13,667 bases of DNA from an uncultured Micrococcales bacterium (GCA_937919125.1 CALFOB010000218.1:1-13667), one strand, 5' to 3'. Shown: positions 7,569-13,667, counted from the stretch's first letter. Translations and numbers: made by a program. The notes: a model not told the origin generated them from the sequence alone.

Positions 7569-8213
7569 ATGAACATAAATGACATATTGCACCTAGACCT
7601 TGAAGGCATTCTGAGAGATCTTGGCCCTTTGGCCATGGTTATCGTATGCCTGATCATCATTGCTGAAACTGGGCTATTGGTAGGTTTCTTCCTCCCTGGA
7701 GACTCTCTGCTGTTCACAGTAGGACTGATGATTGGCACAGGACTGATAGATATTCCTATTTGGCTTGCCTGCATCCTGATTTCCTTATCAGCCATAGCTG
7801 GAGATCAGCTTGGCTACTTCATTGGCAGAAAAGCAGGTCCTGCGGTCTTCAAACGACCTAATTCAAAATTCTTCAGCCAAAAGAACGCCGAAAGAGCCCA
7901 AGTGTTCTTCGTCAAGCACGGAGCTAAGGCAGTTATCTTTGCTCACTACGTTCCAATTCTTAGAACTTTTGTTCCAGTAGCAGCAGGAGTTGGCAAGATG
8001 CAGTATTCCTACTACCTAAGAAACAACGTGATCGGCGCGCTGAGCTGGGGCATCATTGTTCCACTAATTGGTTTCTTCTTGGGACAGATTCAATTTGTCA
8101 GGGACAACGTAATCCTGGTGACTTTGACATTGGTGGCGGTTTCTTTGATTCCTGTTGCTCTTGAGCTAATCAAAGCTCGAAGAAATAACTTACGCTCTAA
8201 AGAAACTAATTAG
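7569..8213 (+). CDS. DedA-family (SNARE-associated/VTT) membrane protein
   Basis: Polytopic inner-membrane protein of 214 residues. DedA proteins support membrane homeostasis, and some (Bacillus UptA) recycle undecaprenyl phosphate; the substrate here is unknown. Hydrophobic stretches lie at about 21-40, 44-58, 63-78, 120-142, 153-172 and 180-199. Family motifs are AETGLLVGFFLPGDSLLF (32-49) and HYVPILRTFVPVAAGVGKM (126-144). Glu33, Asp45 and Arg132 match E39, D51 and R136 of E. coli YqjA, but the position of R130 is His126. Lys/Arg-rich C-terminus. ATG follows the tRNA-Arg by one nucleotide; the next Met (residue 23) would remove the N-terminal segment conserved in relatives, so this start is preferred despite having no free ribosome binding site. 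The 3' end overlaps rdgB. Confidence 0.92.
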   Translation: MNINDILHLDLEGILRDLGPLAMVIVCLIIIAETGLLVGFFLPGDSLLFTVGLMIGTGLIDIPIWLACILISLSAIAGDQLGYFIGRKAGPAVFKRPNSKFFSQKNAERAQVFFVKHGAKAVIFAHYVPILRTFVPVAAGVGKMQYSYYLRNNVIGALSWGIIVPLIGFFLGQIQFVRDNVILVTLTLVAVSLIPVALELIKARRNNLRSKETN

Positions 8214-8756
8214 TCCACTCAGCGCTTGAGCTCTGTGGCTAAGGGCATTCTTAACCTCTGGATCTAACTCAGCTGCGGTTTGTTCGAAACCTTCTGGAAT
8301 AAATACTGGATCGTAGCCATGTCCATTAGTGCCGCGCTCCTCGGTTGCAAGACTTCCTGGCCATATTCCTGTGAAAGTTGTTTCGCCCTCATCAGTTACC
8401 AATGCAATGGTGCAAACAAAGGATGCGGCTCTGTGCTCAGCATGAATGTCTTTGAGTTGAGCAAGTAGCAATCTTCTATGGGCAACATTGTCTTTTGTGC
8501 CCGACCAAATAGCGGTAAAGATCCCAGGAGAACCGCCAAGTATCTCAACGGCTAATCCTGAATCATCAGCTAGCGCTGGTAAACCAGTGTGCTTATGAGC
8601 TGCTCTTGCTTTAATTAGAGCGTTCTCTAGAAAACTAATGCCATCTTCAACTGGTTCTGGTCCGTCATAACCAACCAGGTCTAGACCAACTGGTTCCAAG
8701 ATTGCTTTGAGTTCTTGAACCTTGCCCTGGTTATGAGTTGCTAAAACAATTTGCAT
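8190..8756 (-). CDS. rdgB: Non-canonical purine NTP pyrophosphatase (RdgB/HAM1 family)
   Basis: Cytoplasmic house-cleaning enzyme hydrolysing (d)ITP and XTP to monophosphates, preventing their incorporation into nucleic acids. The 188 residues show the family pattern: N-terminal ATHNQGKVQEL (6-16), ENALIKA (44-50), the catalytic DDSGLAVEILGGSPGIF (64-80; Asp65 matches the general base), GTNGHGYDPVF (142-152) and SHRAQAL (173-179). One deviation: the usual SAR(Y/F)xG after PGI(F/Y) reads TAIWSG, with Ile in place of Arg. It follows rph by 2 nt with a weak SD, so it is probably translated from the murI-rph-rdgB transcript. Its last 24 nt are antisense to the end of dedA. Confidence 0.95.
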   Translation of the reverse strand: MQIVLATHNQGKVQELKAILEPVGLDLVGYDGPEPVEDGISFLENALIKARAAHKHTGLPALADDSGLAVEILGGSPGIFTAIWSGTKDNVAHRRLLLAQLKDIHAEHRAASFVCTIALVTDEGETTFTGIWPGSLATEERGTNGHGYDPVFIPEGFEQTAAELDPEVKNALSHRAQALSGLISFFRA

Positions 8757-8758
8757 GT

Positions 8759-9487
8759 TTAGTTCTGATCCAAGCTTGATTGCTGAATAGCTGTGAGCTC
8801 TTTTGTTCCAATCAAAGCCAAATCTAGAAGCGCGTTTAGTTCATCTCTGTCAAAAGGAACGCCTTCGGCAGTTCCCTGAACTTCAACAAACTTTCCGTTT
8901 CCTGTAACAACAACGTTCATGTCGGTTTCTGCTCTTACATCTTCTGTGTAGGCAAGATCTAGCATTGGAGTTCCATCGATGATACCTACTGAAATAGCTG
9001 CAATTGAATCAACTATTACCTTGTTCTTAGCTGGAATGTGACCATGCTCAATGCCGTAGTTCACAGCATCAACTAGGGCAACATACCCTCCTGTAATAGC
9101 TGCTGTTCTAGTTCCACCATCAGCCTGCAGAACATCACAGTCAATGATGATTGTGTTCTCCCCGAGTGCCTTGAAGTCAACAGCTGCTCGAAGGGCTCTA
9201 CCAATTAGACGTGAAATCTCGTGGGTTCGTCCACCGATCTTTCCTCTAACAGCTTCACGATCGTTTCTGTCATGGGTTGCTCTTGGCAGCATTGCATACT
9301 CAGCTGTAACCCATCCTTCACCCTTGCCAACTTTCCAGCGAGGAACTCCTGGGGTGAAAGAAGCGGTGCAAAGAACTTTGGTTGAACCAAATGAGATCAG
9401 CGCTGAACCTTCAGCGTGCTCACTCCAGTTACGCTCAATAGTTACTTTGCGTAATTGATCTGCGCTGCGGCCATCTACTCTGCTCAT
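8759..9487 (-). CDS. rph: Ribonuclease PH
   Basis: Phosphorolytic 3'-5' exoribonuclease that trims tRNA 3' ends; works as a hexamer. With ATG at 9487 it has 242 residues and begins MSRVDGRSADQLR, as the family does. Other motifs are REAVRGKIGGRTHEISRLIG (77-96), the phosphate-binding and catalytic stretch CDVLQADGGTRTAAITGGY (117-135) and LDLAYTEDVRAETDMNVV (176-193). A longer frame reaches an ATG at 9520 inside murI, but that adds an unlikely tail (MNRFNNKQGKQ) and ignores AAGGA at 9494-9498, 6 nt before 9487. It lies 16 nt after murI and 2 nt before rdgB. The M. tuberculosis counterpart locus has an extra gene (Rv1339) between murI and rph that is absent here. Confidence 0.96.
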   Translation of the reverse strand: MSRVDGRSADQLRKVTIERNWSEHAEGSALISFGSTKVLCTASFTPGVPRWKVGKGEGWVTAEYAMLPRATHDRNDREAVRGKIGGRTHEISRLIGRALRAAVDFKALGENTIIIDCDVLQADGGTRTAAITGGYVALVDAVNYGIEHGHIPAKNKVIVDSIAAISVGIIDGTPMLDLAYTEDVRAETDMNVVVTGNGKFVEVQGTAEGVPFDRDELNALLDLALIGTKELTAIQQSSLDQN

Positions 9488-9493
9488 TTGTTT

Positions 9494-9498
9494 TCCTT
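9494..9498 (-). promoter_or_regulatory. rph: Shine-Dalgarno fixing the rph start
   Basis: AAGGA on the minus strand with a 6-nt spacer to ATG 9487, placed in the 16-nt murI-rph gap. It supports the 242-residue form of RNase PH over the longer frame that begins in murI. Confidence 0.75.
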
Positions 9499-9503
9499 GT
9501 TTG

Positions 9504-10307
9504 TTATTGAATCTGTTCAACGTTTTGAACTTCTGGACCTAAGAACCGTCTTGCAAGCACAGCAAAACTTTCAGCATTTCCAGTGGCCTGGAACCTAAGT
9601 TCTGGTTTAGTGCTAGCGGTTCTTAGAAGATTGTGTGCAACTAGTGTGCGATAAACATCCTTGGCAGTTTCCTCAGCACTAGAAACTAGTGTGACGTTAT
9701 CTCCCATTACATAAGACAATGCTCCAGTTAGAAGCGGATAGTGGGTGCAGCCTAGAACTAATGTGTCCACTTCAGCAGCCTTGATTGATTGCAGATAAGT
9801 TTCGGCTAGAGCGATAACTTCAGGTCCTGAAGTGATTCCCCGCTCAACATAATCAACAAACTCTGGACACGCTGCGCTCAATAGTTCAAAGTCAACAGCT
9901 GCAGCAAATGCATCGTCGTATGCTCTTGAAGTAATTGTGGCTGTTGTTCCAATAACTCCGATTTTGCCGTTACGAGTTGAAGCAACAGCTCTTCTAACTG
10001 CAGGTTGAATAACTTCAACCACAGGAATTCCACGACCTTCGGTGTATCTCTCTCTAGCATCACGAAGAACAGCAGCAGAGGCTGTGTTACAGGCAATAAC
10101 GAGCAACTTCACTCCCTCATCAACTAAACGGTCCATGACATCAAGGGCTAGAGTCCTTACCTCTTGAATTGTCTTGGTGCCATAAGGAGTGTTTAGAGTG
10201 TCACCTAGATAGATCACTGACTCATTAGGCAGCTGATCGATGATTGCTCGGGCTACGGTTAGACCACCGACGCCAGAGTCAAAGATACCTATAGGTGCAT
10301 TGTTCAC
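9504..10307 (-). CDS. murI: Glutamate racemase
   Basis: Cofactor-independent racemase that supplies D-glutamate for peptidoglycan. The 267 residues carry the expected motifs: IGIFDSGVGGLTVARAI (6-22) with the conserved Asp10-Ser11, DTLNTPYG (36-43), the first catalytic cysteine Cys73 in VIACNTASA, and the second, Cys187, in LGCTHYPLL. The start is GTG at 10307; no Shine-Dalgarno precedes it, but TAGACT ends 6 nt upstream, suggesting a leaderless message. It follows the DUF3039 gene by 23 nt and precedes rph by 16 nt. The murI-rph-rdgB series is recurrent in actinobacteria. Confidence 0.96.
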   Translation of the reverse strand: MNNAPIGIFDSGVGGLTVARAIIDQLPNESVIYLGDTLNTPYGTKTIQEVRTLALDVMDRLVDEGVKLLVIACNTASAAVLRDARERYTEGRGIPVVEVIQPAVRRAVASTRNGKIGVIGTTATITSRAYDDAFAAAVDFELLSAACPEFVDYVERGITSGPEVIALAETYLQSIKAAEVDTLVLGCTHYPLLTGALSYVMGDNVTLVSSAEETAKDVYRTLVAHNLLRTASTKPELRFQATGNAESFAVLARRFLGPEVQNVEQIQ

Positions 10308-10313
10308 GGGTTT

Positions 10314-10319
10314 AGTCTA
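10314..10319 (-). promoter_or_regulatory. murI: Candidate -10 box for a leaderless murI transcript
   Basis: TAGACT on the minus strand matches TAnnnT and is followed by AAACCC and then the GTG start. Position +1 would therefore fall on the start codon, the classic actinobacterial leaderless layout. No -35 is evident, and no ribosome binding site exists in the 23-nt gap, which supports this reading. Confidence 0.5.
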
Positions 10320-10330
10320 TTGGCGAAAGA

Positions 10331-10600
10331 TTATTCGTCGCCTGAGCCTTTACCGTCTTCGTTTCTCTTCATTTCTTCGTAAATCTCTTTGCACTCAGGG
10401 CAAACAGGGAATTTCTCGGGGTCACGGTTCGGAATCCAAACTTTTCCGCAAAGAGCAACAACAGGATTACCCATAACAGCAGACTCAACTACCTTGTCTT
10501 TTCTTACGTAGTGAGAGTATCTCTCGTGATCTCCAGGCTCAATGTTTTGAGTCTGTGGATCAATGGAGATTGAAGGCTTGCTAATTGTTTGCTGATCCAT
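10331..10600 (-). CDS. DUF3039 family protein (small, zinc-ribbon-like)
   Basis: An 89-residue protein of the actinobacterial DUF3039 family; I know of no assigned function. The conserved core is about 24-75: DHERYSHYVRKDKVVESAVMG, then PVVALCGKVW and FPVCPECKEIY. Cys51, Cys67 and Cys70, with His25 or His30, look like a metal-binding set (CG...CPxC), which suggests a zinc-binding fold, but this is inference. The tails are polar and probably disordered (Gln/Ser-rich start; Lys/Gly/Asp/Glu-rich end). There is no signal peptide or membrane segment, so it should be cytoplasmic. ATG at 10600 lies 8 nt after the malic enzyme stop, with AAAGG straddling that stop as ribosome binding site, so both are probably cotranscribed. 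murI follows. Confidence 0.88.
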   Translation of the reverse strand: MDQQTISKPSISIDPQTQNIEPGDHERYSHYVRKDKVVESAVMGNPVVALCGKVWIPNRDPEKFPVCPECKEIYEEMKRNEDGKGSGDE

Positions 10601-10608
10601 TTATACCT

Positions 10609-12000
10609 TTACTGCTTAGAAGCTAAGCGAACCGCATCGGCAACTCTTTGAGTAACATCTGCGTGGAAAACACTAGGAACAATATACGATGCATTGAGCT
10701 CATCAGCTTCAACACAGGTTGCCAGTGCATCAGCAGCTGCTAGCAACATCTTCTCTGTGATGATGTTTGCTCCTGCATCCAGAAGTCCTCTAAAGAAACC
10801 GGGGAAAGCTAGTACGTTGTTGATCTGGTTGGCAAAATCACTTCGTCCGGTTGCAACAACTGCGGCAAACTTGGCCGCTTGAGCTGGATCGATCTCAGGA
10901 GTTGGGTTAGCCAGAGCAAAGACTATTGAATCCTTAGCCATGGTCTGAACATCTTCAGCAGTAAGTAGGTTTCCAGCAGATACTCCGATGAATACATCCG
11001 CCCCTACTAGAGCTTCTTTCAGGGTTCCCTGCTTTTGGTCATGGTTAGTATTCTCGGCAATCCAAGCTAATGAAGAACCATCTTCAATATCTTCTCTGCC
11101 TTGGTGAATGATTCCTTTTTGATCAGCAACTGTCGCATGCTTCAGACCTGCTGCGAATAGCAACTTCAGCACTGCTGTTCCAGCAGCTCCTGCTCCGCTC
11201 ATAACTAGGTGTACATCACCGATGTTCTTGCCAACAACCTTCAAAGCGTTTCTAAGAGCTGCCAAACAAACTATCGCTGTTCCATGCTGGTCATCGTGGA
11301 AGACAGGAATATCTAGCTCAGCACGTAAACGTTCTTCAATTTCGAAACATCTAGGTGCTGAAATGTCTTCAAGGTTGATTCCAGCAAAGACTGGCGCAAT
11401 TGCTTTGACGGTTCTAACTATTTCTTCAGTGTCTTGAGTATCAAGACAAATAGGGAAAGCATCTATGTTGGCAAAGCGCTTGAATAGCGCTGCTTTACCT
11501 TCCATAACTGGAAGTGCTGCAAGAGGTCCAATGTTGCCAAGTCCTAAAACAGCTGAGCCATCGGTTACTACTGCGATGGTGTTTCTCTTGATCGTAAGTC
11601 TTCTAGCATCTGCTGGGTCATTGACAATAGCTTCACAAATACGGGCTACACCGGGAGTGTAGATAAGTGAGAGGTCATCTCGGTTTCTAATCGGAAGCTT
11701 TGACTCTATGGTTAGCTTTCCACCTAGGTGAGCAAGGAATGTTCGGTCGGAAACTTTTCCAACTACTACACCTTCAACATGCTTTAGTTTGTCTACAATC
11801 TGTTCAGCGTGCTCCGAGTTGGTGCAAGCACAGGTGAGGTCAATTCTTACTCGCTCTGCATCTGAGTGGTTAACATCCACGGCGGTAACCGAACCACCTG
11901 CTCGTTCGATGATAGAAGTTAGCTCACTAACCGCTGTGTTTTTAGCGGGTGCTTCAAGACGAATAGTTATTGAGTACTGAACAGATGGCATCGTTGACAT
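10609..12000 (-). CDS. Malic enzyme with N-terminal ACT domain
   Basis: Oxidative decarboxylation of malate to pyruvate and CO2 with reduction of NAD(P)+, linking the TCA cycle to pyruvate. Residues 6-80 (YSITIRLEAP, GGSVTAVDV, DLTCAC) form an ACT domain, a small-ligand regulatory module. The catalytic part follows: YTPGVARIC (114-122), Lys169 in MEGKAALF, the metal ligands Glu211-Asp212 in EDI, FHDDQHGTA (234-242), the nucleotide loop SGAGAAG (268-274), ANPTPEI (364-370) and SDFANQINNVLAFPG (387-401). The 463 residues fit a short bacterial single-domain enzyme; there is no phosphotransacetylase-like tail. Cofactor preference cannot be read. ATG at 12000 is kept; ATG at 11991 is an alternative with AAAGG 10 nt upstream. 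The gene lies 39 nt after htrA and 8 nt before the DUF3039 gene. Confidence 0.95.
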   Translation of the reverse strand: MSTMPSVQYSITIRLEAPAKNTAVSELTSIIERAGGSVTAVDVNHSDAERVRIDLTCACTNSEHAEQIVDKLKHVEGVVVGKVSDRTFLAHLGGKLTIESKLPIRNRDDLSLIYTPGVARICEAIVNDPADARRLTIKRNTIAVVTDGSAVLGLGNIGPLAALPVMEGKAALFKRFANIDAFPICLDTQDTEEIVRTVKAIAPVFAGINLEDISAPRCFEIEERLRAELDIPVFHDDQHGTAIVCLAALRNALKVVGKNIGDVHLVMSGAGAAGTAVLKLLFAAGLKHATVADQKGIIHQGREDIEDGSSLAWIAENTNHDQKQGTLKEALVGADVFIGVSAGNLLTAEDVQTMAKDSIVFALANPTPEIDPAQAAKFAAVVATGRSDFANQINNVLAFPGFFRGLLDAGANIITEKMLLAAADALATCVEADELNASYIVPSVFHADVTQRVADAVRLASKQ

Positions 12001-12006
12001 ACCTTT

Positions 12007-12012
12007 AGTCTG
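12007..12012 (-). promoter_or_regulatory. Possible -10 box before the malic enzyme gene
   Basis: CAGACT on the minus strand lies 6 nt before the ATG, the same spacing and nearly the same sequence as the murI box TAGACT. The first base departs from TAnnnT. If real, the message would be leaderless from ATG 12000; otherwise the gene is read from htrA across the 39-nt gap. Confidence 0.3.
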
Positions 12013-12039
12013 CCAGAACTACCAAGAGATAACTAACTC

Positions 12040-13266
12040 TTACTTGATTGTTGAAGCGTCGCCTAGTGTTACATCCACTGTTGATTCATTGCCGTCTCTG
12101 ATGATCTTCAGGCTTACCTTAGCGAATGCCTGGTTTGACCTGACTGCGGCTGTGAGAGTCTTTGCAGTGTCAATTTTCTTTCCATCAAATTCCACAACCA
12201 CATCGCCGACTAGGAGTCCAGCTTCTTCAGCTGCCCCACCAGAAGACAGTTTCTCAATCTTGGCACCAACGCTGAAGGAACCAGCGGACTCGGAGAATTT
12301 AGCATCGCTCACAATTGCACCAAGCAAGCCGTGACTTACTTTGCCCGTTTCGATGATTGCTTCTGAAACACGCTTGGCAACGTTTGAAGGAATAGCAAAA
12401 CCAACACCAATGTTTCCAGCCTCGCCAGAACTCTGAGCTGAACTTGCAATAGCAACGTTGATACCAATTAACTGACCCTTGTCATTAACCAGAGCACCAC
12501 CTGAGTTACCAGGGTTAATTGCAGCATCTGTCTGAATAACATCTAGGTTCACTGGTGGAACGTTACCCTGGTTCTGCCACAGCTGAAGGCTTGATCCGCC
12601 ATCATCAGGAGCAGATGCTGACTCAACTGAAATAGTTCTGTTCAATGCAGAGATAACACCTGAGGTGACAGTTGCGTCATAGCCAAGAGGTGCACCAATT
12701 GCCACTGCAAAATCTCCAACATTCACACTTGAGCTGTCAGCAAATTCAATCGGGCTAAATCCTGAGCCAGCTGCCTTGATTACGGCAAGGTCGTTAGTCG
12801 GGTCTGTTCCTACAATGCTTGCTCTGAAAATCTTCCCTGCAGAAGTCTTGATTTCAATTTTCACTCCGTCGGTTTGACCATTCATTGTGACAACGTGGGC
12901 ATTGGTAAGAATGTAGCCGTCGTTACTTAGAACAACTCCTGATCCAGTTCCGGAAGAGGTAGGCCCAGAAGCAGCAATTGTCACAACCGATGGAAGACCT
13001 TTAGCCGCTGCAGCCGAAACCCAGTTCACGCTACTTGGGTTATTGATAACAACATTCTGAGTTGAAGAAATGAATGGAAGAGAACCAGTGGCTCCGTAAG
13101 CACCTAGGTATGCTCCAGCAATAGAAGCAATGGCAGCAATTAGAACTACAACTAGAGTGGTCGGTGCCTTGCGATTGACAGGTGTTGCTGTGCCAGCATT
13201 CTGAACCGGCAGTTTTACAGACTCTCCTAGAAATTGAGTATTAAAGTGACGTTTGTCCTCAGTCAT
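12040..13266 (-). CDS. htrA: HtrA/DegP-type trypsin-like serine protease with PDZ domain
   Basis: Membrane-anchored protease of extracytoplasmic protein quality control. A short cytoplasmic tail (1-35, ending NRKAP) precedes one transmembrane segment (about 36-58, TLVVVLIAAIASIAGAYLGAY), with the rest outside. The protease domain spans roughly 85-310 with the complete triad: His124 in TNAHVV, Asp159 in DPTNDLAVIKA and Ser255 in GNSGGALVN. One PDZ domain follows (about 315-400; AEEAGLLVGDVVVEFDGKKI). Length is 408 residues. The cytoplasmic tail is short compared with the long Pro-rich tails of many actinobacterial homologues. ATG at 13266 has the strong SD AAAGGAG (13273-13279) 6 nt upstream. 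It is the first gene of the minus-strand run and lies 39 nt before the malic enzyme gene. Confidence 0.96.
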   Translation of the reverse strand: MTEDKRHFNTQFLGESVKLPVQNAGTATPVNRKAPTTLVVVLIAAIASIAGAYLGAYGATGSLPFISSTQNVVINNPSSVNWVSAAAAKGLPSVVTIAASGPTSSGTGSGVVLSNDGYILTNAHVVTMNGQTDGVKIEIKTSAGKIFRASIVGTDPTNDLAVIKAAGSGFSPIEFADSSSVNVGDFAVAIGAPLGYDATVTSGVISALNRTISVESASAPDDGGSSLQLWQNQGNVPPVNLDVIQTDAAINPGNSGGALVNDKGQLIGINVAIASSAQSSGEAGNIGVGFAIPSNVAKRVSEAIIETGKVSHGLLGAIVSDAKFSESAGSFSVGAKIEKLSSGGAAEEAGLLVGDVVVEFDGKKIDTAKTLTAAVRSNQAFAKVSLKIIRDGNESTVDVTLGDASTIK

Positions 13267-13272
13267 TCCAGA

Positions 13273-13279
13273 CTCCTTT
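13273..13279 (-). promoter_or_regulatory. htrA: Shine-Dalgarno of htrA
   Basis: AAAGGAG on the minus strand with a 6-nt spacer to ATG 13266. It is nearly a perfect match to the anti-SD and fixes the start. Confidence 0.8.
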
Positions 13280-13321
13280 ATCTATGTCCTCGGTCTCCAA
13301 CTTTATTCAGGGAACTAGATA

Positions 13322-13327
13322 ATTGTA
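13322..13327 (-). promoter_or_regulatory. htrA: Candidate -10 box of htrA
   Basis: TACAAT on the minus strand (5 of 6 to TATAAT). Transcription would start near 13315, giving a leader of about 50 nt before the ATG. No convincing -35 is found 16-18 nt upstream, so confidence is modest. Confidence 0.35.
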
Positions 13328-13359
13328 TGAACAACGCCTGATAAAAAACTGAAAGTTAG

Positions 13360-13667
13360 CATCTCCAAGCTCTAGACCCCGAGACACAGGGCTTGTTCAC
13401 CAGTCGAGGTGGATCCTTTGGATTCTCTGGAATTTGTGCTGAGCCAACTTGGAAAGCGACAGGTACTGCTGCTAACAAGATGTTTGGCTTCACAACAGTC
13501 CAAGGCGTTAGCCCAGTGAATGCATACTCGATTGAGTACCAAACATTTAGGGATGCCAAGGCCTCTCCTCTGTTGTTCGGGATAAATGAAAAAGTCGATG
13601 AACTGCTTGAGAAAACACTTTGTCCTCCTTGGCGGATTTGCCAAGAGTACCTAACAGGCTTGAACCT
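13360..13667 (+). other. Unidentified open frame running off the right edge (possible partial gene or remnant)
   Basis: After TAG at 13357-13359 this plus-strand frame stays open for 102 codons to the window end. It has no good start: TTG at 13393 has no ribosome binding site and the first ATG is at 13480. The product contains stretches that look protein-like, such as GFTTVQGVSPVNAYSIEYQT and NEKVDELLEKTLCPPWRIC, and G is frequent at first codon position. I do not recognise a family, and see no signal peptide or membrane segment. Two shorter minus-strand frames overlap it, so strand is not certain. It could be the body of a gene with an upstream frameshift, a gene with a rare start, or a degraded fragment. 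Confidence 0.3.

Noticed and set aside
7493..7795. 100-codon minus-strand frame across tRNA-Arg and dedA
   Set aside because: It reads through the tRNA complement and the dedA coding strand. Its product has no family resemblance.
9488..9520. Longer rph start at ATG 9520
   Set aside because: It overlaps murI, adds an atypical tail, and is outcompeted by ATG 9487 with its AAGGA ribosome binding site.
12001..12039. Terminator between htrA and the malic enzyme gene
   Set aside because: The 39-nt gap has only a weak AGAG/CTCT pairing and no U-tract.
13356..13644. Two overlapping minus-strand frames upstream of htrA
   Set aside because: Their products are Cys/Ser/Arg-rich without any recognisable pattern. 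The plus-strand frame looks more protein-like.

Overview
The window is a stretch of core chromosome from an actinobacterium. I found no phage, insertion sequence, CRISPR array or recognisable defence system. GC content is about 45% (sampled by eye on a few lines). Gene content points to a streamlined, low-GC freshwater or planktonic member of the Microbacteriaceae or relatives (the Luna/Rhodoluna/Aquiluna type). Pointers are the order argS-lysA-hom-thrC-thrB-rho (the order of Mycobacterium tuberculosis Rv1292-Rv1297), a DUF3039 protein, a Rho with a long Ala/Arg/Asn-rich N-terminus, an ACT-malic enzyme, and candidate leaderless starts. The family assignment is inference.

Left part (1-7342, all minus strand): read in the direction of transcription, argS, lysA, hom, thrC and thrB form a tightly packed cluster. 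Junctions are 1-nt TAATG overlaps (argS/lysA, thrC/thrB), a 4-nt ATGA overlap (lysA/hom) and a 2-nt gap (hom/thrC). It makes arginyl-tRNA synthetase and the terminal enzymes of lysine and threonine synthesis. A 114-nt gap with two back-to-back hairpins separates it from rho, which is cut by the left edge just before its P-loop.

Middle (7343-8213): a divergent promoter region carries -10-like boxes in both directions. On the plus strand, tRNA-Arg(CCG) is followed after one nucleotide by the start codon of a DedA-family membrane protein, so 3' processing of the tRNA could itself create a leaderless dedA mRNA. dedA is the only plus-strand protein gene identified with confidence, and its end overlaps rdgB tail to tail by 24 nt.

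Right part (8190-13266, all minus strand): in the direction of transcription, an HtrA-type membrane-anchored protease, an ACT-domain malic enzyme, a small DUF3039 zinc-ribbon-like protein, glutamate racemase (murI), RNase PH (rph) and the non-canonical dNTP pyrophosphatase (rdgB). murI appears to have its own leaderless promoter inside the DUF3039-murI gap.

Right edge (13267-13667): an htrA promoter/leader region, then about 300 nt with one plus-strand frame open to the window end that I cannot identify and that has no good start. This is the least explained part. I see no convincing case for a previously undescribed system. The best leads are the tRNA-to-dedA junction, the unidentified edge frame, and DUF3039, a conserved family with no function known to me.
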